This document shows, in pieces, positions 60,442-64,000 of a DNA stretch of 64,000 nt. The notes beneath the pieces were generated by a model that ran no database searches, was not told where the DNA came from, and worked only from the letters and a program-made list of their open reading frames with translations. Source of the stretch: Acidimicrobiales bacterium (GTDB taxonomy: Bacteria; Actinomycetota; Acidimicrobiia; Acidimicrobiales; DATDAH01); contig JAEUJM010000001.1 in assembly GCA_016794585.1 (NCBI GenBank), positions 124,001-188,000 of the forward strand, given 5' to 3'. Both the position numbers and the translations under genes were made by a program. Position 1 is the first letter of the stretch; every line of letters begins with the position of its first letter.

Positions 60442-61785
60442 TCAGCTGCCGGCCTCGACGTCGGCGGCGCAGCGGAAGCCGGCGAAGATCTGGCGGCGGA
60501 TCGGGTAGTCCCAGTTGCGGAAGGTGGCCCGAACGGCGAGGGGGTCCGCCGCCCACGACCCGCCCCGCAGCACCTTGTACTCCGCGCCCCAGAACACCTC
60601 GGAGTACTCCCGGTAGGGGAAGGGCGTGAACCCGGGGTAGGGGACGAAGTCCGAGGACGTCCACTCCCAGACGTCCCCGATCAGCTGGTGGCAGCCGCTC
60701 GGGCTGACGCCCGCCGGGTACGAGCCCACGGCGGCGGGGCCGCGGTGGCGCTGGCCGAGGTTGGCGTGGGCGGCGGTGGGGGCCTCGTCGCCCCAGGGGT
60801 AGCGCCGGGCCGTGCCCGTGGTGGGGTCCCACCCCGCGGCGCACTCCCACTCGGCCTCGGTGGGCAGGCGCTTGCCCGCCCAGCGGGCGTAGGCGTCGGC
60901 CTCGTACCAGCAGACGTGCTGCACCGGCTCGAGGGGGTGCAGGGGCAGCCGTTCCCCGAAGCGCAGGACGGCCCAACCGTCGCCGTCGCGCTCCCAGAAC
61001 TGGGGCGCCTCGAGCTGGGCCTCGGTGCGCCACGCCCAGCCTTGCGGTGTCCACCAGCGTTCGTCGTCGTAGCCGGCGTCGGCGATGAAGGCGGCGTAGG
61101 CCCGGTTGGTGACGGGGGTGACGTCCATGGCGAACGGCGCCACCTCGACCTCGTGGGCGGGCCGCTCGTTGTCGTACGCCCACGGATCGAGGTCGGTGCC
61201 GAGCACCACCGTCCCGCCGGGCACGAGGACCTGGTCGGAAAGCTCGACGCCGACTGCGGGCGCCGGGGTGGTGCCCGCGGGTGGCGTCGCCCGCTCACCC
61301 ATGAGCTGGCGGGTGGCGAGGATGGTCTCGTCGTGCTGGTGCTCGTGCTGGAGCACCATTCCGTAGACGTAGGCGCCGGCCAGGAGGGGGTCGCCGCCCG
61401 GGGCGAAGGGGTCGTCGCCCGGCAGGCCGGCGAGGCGATCCAACACCCGGGCCCGCACTTCGGCGACGTAGGCGCGGGCCGCGTCGGGACCGAGGAGCGG
61501 GAGGGCCGGCCGGTCGGCGCGCGGGTGGCGGAAGGCGTCGTAGAGGTCGTCGTACCCGGGGTGGGCGGGAGGGGGGCCGCCGAGGGCGCGCTCGAGCCAG
61601 AGGTCCTCGTAGTTGCCGACGTGGGCGAGGTCCCAGACCACGGGCGACATCAGCGGCGACTGCTGGCGCAGCTGCTCGTGATCGTCCAGGGCGTCCACCA
61701 GGGCGAGGGTGCGGACGCGGCTGCGCTCGAGCTCGGCCGCGACCTGGGCGGCACGGAGGGTCGGAATCGAGGTCAGCTCGCCCAT
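60442..61785 (-). CDS. egtB: Ergothioneine sulfoxide synthase EgtB
   Basis: Nonheme-iron enzyme of 447 aa that joins hercynine and gamma-glutamylcysteine with oxygen. A DinB-like N-terminal domain with iron ligands (HVGNYEDLWLERAL and LQHEHQHDET) precedes a formylglycine-generating-enzyme-like domain (VTPVTNRAYAAFIADAGYDDERWW, KRLPTEAEWECAAGWDP, GDVWEWTSSDFVPYPGF, LRGGSWAADP). The ATG at 61785 overlaps the egtA end by 13 nt, so they are coupled; longer starts are rejected. Confidence 0.96.
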   Translation of the reverse strand: MGELTSIPTLRAAQVAAELERSRVRTLALVDALDDHEQLRQQSPLMSPVVWDLAHVGNYEDLWLERALGGPPPAHPGYDDLYDAFRHPRADRPALPLLGPDAARAYVAEVRARVLDRLAGLPGDDPFAPGGDPLLAGAYVYGMVLQHEHQHDETILATRQLMGERATPPAGTTPAPAVGVELSDQVLVPGGTVVLGTDLDPWAYDNERPAHEVEVAPFAMDVTPVTNRAYAAFIADAGYDDERWWTPQGWAWRTEAQLEAPQFWERDGDGWAVLRFGERLPLHPLEPVQHVCWYEADAYARWAGKRLPTEAEWECAAGWDPTTGTARRYPWGDEAPTAAHANLGQRHRGPAAVGSYPAGVSPSGCHQLIGDVWEWTSSDFVPYPGFTPFPYREYSEVFWGAEYKVLRGGSWAADPLAVRATFRNWDYPIRRQIFAGFRCAADVEAGS

Positions 61786-63053
61786 GCCGGCTCGCGATCG
61801 CAGGGGGTCCCGGCCGGCAGGAGGCGGCCGGTGCGGTGCCATTCGTCGAGGCGGTCGTCCGCCGGGCAGCGCCGACGGGCGACGTACCGCTCGGCGTACC
61901 GGGCGACCGCTTCACCGGCCCCGGTGGAGGCTCCGAGGCGGGGCAGTGCGTCGAGCGCCGCGGCGATGCAGGCGTCGGCGGCGCGGGCGAGGGCGGGATC
62001 GGCGAGGCCCACCTCGGCGGCCCGCTCCCACTGGTCCGCGGTCGACCGGGTGGCGTCGTCGGCGGCCTCTCCGGCGACCGGGTCGAGCAGGAGCGCGACG
62101 AGCACGGCCACGGCGACGGGCCACGTGTCGGCGTCGAGGGCGTCGAGCATGCGCAGTTCGAGCCACCCCCGGGGCCGTACGGGCGGGAAGAGGGTGGTCA
62201 GGTGGTACGAGAGGTCGTCCACGGTCGGCCACCCCTGCTCGTGACCGTCCTCCATCCACCGGGCGAAGGGGAACGGGGTGCGCACGGCCGTCGCCTGGTC
62301 GTCGGTCGCACCCCGGATCAGCAGCACGTTCGCGTCCAGCGCGTAACGCGCCCAGGACTCGGCCGGATCGGGGTCGAGGGTCGGCGCCGCGGTGCGGGTC
62401 GGATCGATGCCCCACCACGTGGCGAGGCGGTTGGCCACCCAGCCGCTCGGCCGACCGACGCCTCCCTCCGCGCCGAAGGGCGAGTTGGCGAACAGGGCGA
62501 TCAGGGTGGGCCCGAGGGCGTGGGCGCGGCGCCACCGGACACCGGGGTCACCGGGCCCGAGATCGACGTTCACCTGCAACGCCGCGGTGTTGCACATCAT
62601 CCGCCGCCCGTGGGGACCCTTGGCGTCGAAGGCCGCCTCCATGGCGTCGTAGCGGCCGGTGTGCAGCACCCGGTGCGGTGGTCGGCCGGCATCGAGGCCG
62701 ATGGGCACGAGTCCGACTCCGACGCGTTCCAACCGCCGGCTCAGCTCGGCGGCATCGAGGTGAGCGGCGGCGCACACGTCGTCGAGACCGACCAGCGGGG
62801 CGGTGTTGAGCTCGAGTTGGCCCCCGGGCTCGAAGCTGAGGGTGCCCCCGGCGGGCAAGGGCCCGGGCCCGGTGGCGGCGGCGCGCAGTGCGTCGAGGTC
62901 GAGTCGCTCACCGGGGCGGCCGGCGGCAATGGTGTGCCACTCCAACTCGAGGCCGATGTGCTCACCGGGTGCGACACCCTCGGGGGGTGAGAAGCACTCT
63001 TCGGCGATCCTGCGGACGTCGCCGGACGTGAGCGTGCGGTGGGGGGAGGGCAC
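61773..63053 (-). CDS. egtA: Glutamate-cysteine ligase EgtA
   Basis: ATP-grasp-like glutamate-cysteine ligase (GCS2 type) of 426 aa that makes gamma-glutamylcysteine for the EgtB step. Seen: IGLELEWHTI, LSFEPGGQLELNTAP (substrate Glu/Asn loop), MMCNTAALQVNVDLG and RGWLELRMLDALD. Start GTG 63053; the AGGA that serves as ribosome binding site overlaps the stop codon of a short upstream ORF (63066-63152), suggesting translational coupling or attenuation. First gene of the egtABCD operon. Confidence 0.94.
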   Translation of the reverse strand: MPSPHRTLTSGDVRRIAEECFSPPEGVAPGEHIGLELEWHTIAAGRPGERLDLDALRAAATGPGPLPAGGTLSFEPGGQLELNTAPLVGLDDVCAAAHLDAAELSRRLERVGVGLVPIGLDAGRPPHRVLHTGRYDAMEAAFDAKGPHGRRMMCNTAALQVNVDLGPGDPGVRWRRAHALGPTLIALFANSPFGAEGGVGRPSGWVANRLATWWGIDPTRTAAPTLDPDPAESWARYALDANVLLIRGATDDQATAVRTPFPFARWMEDGHEQGWPTVDDLSYHLTTLFPPVRPRGWLELRMLDALDADTWPVAVAVLVALLLDPVAGEAADDATRSTADQWERAAEVGLADPALARAADACIAAALDALPRLGASTGAGEAVARYAERYVARRRCPADDRLDEWHRTGRLLPAGTPCDREPAWAS

Positions 63054-63065
63054 GGGGTGAGGTTC

Positions 63066-63152
63066 CTAACGGTGACCGGTGGTCGCGCCGACCCACCGGG
63101 GGTTGAAGATGGCGGCGAGGGCGAGGTGCCGCAACTGGATCAGGTGGGTCAT
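63066..63152 (-). CDS. Short leader ORF before egtA (28 aa)
   Basis: ATG 63152 with AGGAAGG four nt upstream, ending TAG 12 nt before the egtA GTG. The peptide starts MTHLIQLRHLALAAIFNPRW and ends GATTGHR, with three His and no Cys. Its stop codon lies in the egtA ribosome binding site (TAGGAA). A regulatory leader peptide is likely; histidine is the ergothioneine precursor, so His-dependent control is a reasonable guess, not shown. The gap 63054-63363 holds this ORF, a six-bp hairpin GGCACC/GGTGCC (63243-63257) and two divergent promoter areas. Confidence 0.55.
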   Translation of the reverse strand: MTHLIQLRHLALAAIFNPRWVGATTGHR

Positions 63153-63350
63153 GGCCTTCCTCGGTGGGGTTTCTCGCTCTGTCTCGGCACAGGGCACTTC
63201 GTACCCGAGCAAGGATCCGGATGACCTCTCTCGGCCCGGCCGGGCACCGGAGGTGCCGATGGTGCAGCGTCCTCCACCTTCTTACCCCGGTGACGCCCGG
63301 ACGTGCGTCGCGCGGGGTGGCGCGACCATGACGCACCCCTGGCGGCCCGC

Positions 63351-63356
63351 TACCTT
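63351..63356 (+). promoter_or_regulatory. -10 box for the secreted coiled-coil gene (leaderless)
   Basis: TACCTT followed by seven nt and GTG 63364; no Shine-Dalgarno. Confidence 0.5.
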
Positions 63357-63363
63357 GTTCCCG

Positions 63364-64000
63364 GTGCGGCCTGCGGATCAGCCGCACGGGTCGGAGGGTC
63401 CCACGGGGGTTCCGGCGCCGTGCCCCCAGCTCTTCGATCGGCGACGGCGCGCGCCCGTGCCACCGTGGGGCCTCGCCGCGGCCACCGTCGCGGTCGTGTG
63501 GACCATGGTCGGCGCCCTCGTCTCGTTCGCGCCGTCCGCCCAGGCGCTGACCGTCGGCGAGGCCGAAGAGCGCGTCGAGGAGGCCCGCGTCCACCTGGCC
63601 GACACCCACACCGCCGTGCGGGAGGCCGAAGCGGCCATCGTGGACGCGCAGGCCGAGCTCGGCGACCTCCAAGCCGACGAGCTGGCACTCACCGAGCAGC
63701 TCCGGTCGAAGCGGCGTCAGGCCCGCCAGCTGTCGGTCGCCGCCTACATGAGCGGCGGCAACGAGAGCAGCATCGAGCTGCTGGCCGACACGGAGGAGGC
63801 CAGCGACCTCCTGTGGCGCCAGACCATGCTGGCCGAGCAGAGCATCGACACCCGCCGGGTCGCACGCGAGTTCCAGCAGCTGCGCAACGGCACCTCCGAC
63901 GACGTCGAGCGCACGGTCGAGCGGCTCGATCGCCTCGACCAGCGCCTCGAGGAGGCCCGCCAGGAGATCCCCCATGCCGAGCGCGAGCTCGAGCTCGCGG
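63364..64000 (+). CDS. Secreted coiled-coil protein, likely peptidoglycan hydrolase N-terminus (cut by window end)
   Basis: Open frame from GTG 63364 through the window end (at least 212 residues). A basic start (RRRRAPVP) precedes a membrane/signal segment (GLAAATVAVVWTMVGALVSFAPSAQA, about 36-61). The rest is heptad-rich coiled coil (EAEERVEEARVHLADTHTAV, AQAELGDLQADELALTEQL, RLDRLDQRLEEARQEIPHAE). This arrangement is common in actinobacterial NlpC/P60 and M23 wall hydrolases such as RipA relatives, but the C-terminal domain is outside the window, so the function is open. Confidence 0.75.
   Translation, partial: MRPADQPHGSEGPTGVPAPCPQLFDRRRRAPVPPWGLAAATVAVVWTMVGALVSFAPSAQALTVGEAEERVEEARVHLADTHTAVREAEAAIVDAQAELGDLQADELALTEQLRSKRRQARQLSVAAYMSGGNESSIELLADTEEASDLLWRQTMLAEQSIDTRRVAREFQQLRNGTSDDVERTVERLDRLDQRLEEARQEIPHAERELELA

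Overview
The window is GC-rich chromosomal DNA from an actinobacterium. Three things point that way: the full ergothioneine operon, Rpf, L,D-transpeptidase and class A PBP wall genes, and many start codons lying only 6-8 nt behind a TANNNT box with no Shine-Dalgarno (leaderless mRNAs). The secreted RCC1-repeat and beta-helix/SLH-like proteins, the Thr/Pro-rich surface proteins and the abundant lipoproteins resemble the Acidimicrobiia (Iamia/Ilumatobacter type); that class placement is inference. No rRNA, tRNA, insertion sequence, prophage or CRISPR array was recognised.

Layout. 0-7 kb, minus strand: a large secreted RCC1-repeat protein, a PPK2 kinase, an N-acyl-D-amino-acid-deacylase-like amidohydrolase and a SnoaL-like protein. 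7-13 kb: a secreted beta-helix protein with a C-terminal SLH-like region, an EthD-like protein, a small membrane protein, a heme-dependent N-demethylase-like protein, a glyoxalase-fold protein and a Bcp peroxiredoxin. 13-15.3 kb: wall remodelling (L,D-transpeptidase, DUF348-polysaccharide deacetylase, Rpf lipoprotein). 15.4-21 kb: an aldehyde dehydrogenase, an EEP-family protein, a subtilase, three small genes (one behind two stacked palindromes) and a ParA-like ATPase with a membrane partner. 21-31.6 kb: two beta-propeller lipoproteins, a sarcosine-oxidase-like enzyme, an acyl-CoA dehydrogenase, and a coupled trio of lipoprotein, class A PBP and membrane-anchored pseudoprotease. 31.7-38 kb: an MBOAT/SGNH O-acylation pair, an EAL-GGDEF protein and a double-domain dCTP deaminase.

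38-51 kb is rich in amine and aldehyde catabolism: an Lrp-type regulator diverges from an aminobutyraldehyde-dehydrogenase-like gene and a class III aminotransferase; then, after a CHASE-PAS-GGDEF protein and a surface protein, come an FAD amine oxidase, MmsA, another aldehyde dehydrogenase, an omega-aminotransferase and a translationally coupled second PPK2. Together these suggest oxidation and transamination of polyamines or omega-amino acids, feeding acyl-CoA and succinate metabolism. 51-57 kb holds an MMPL transporter divergent from a NarL-type two-component system, and a GGDEF-EAL protein with a decayed GGDEF site. 57-63 kb is the ergothioneine cluster: egtA-egtB-egtC-egtD on the minus strand, egtE converging on it, and a short His-containing leader ORF just before egtA. 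The window ends inside a secreted coiled-coil protein.

The most unusual non-coding feature is a family of short dispersed repeats, six loci in the window. At four loci the repeat runs up to a start codon and supplies the ribosome binding site; at two loci a variant sits between convergent genes.
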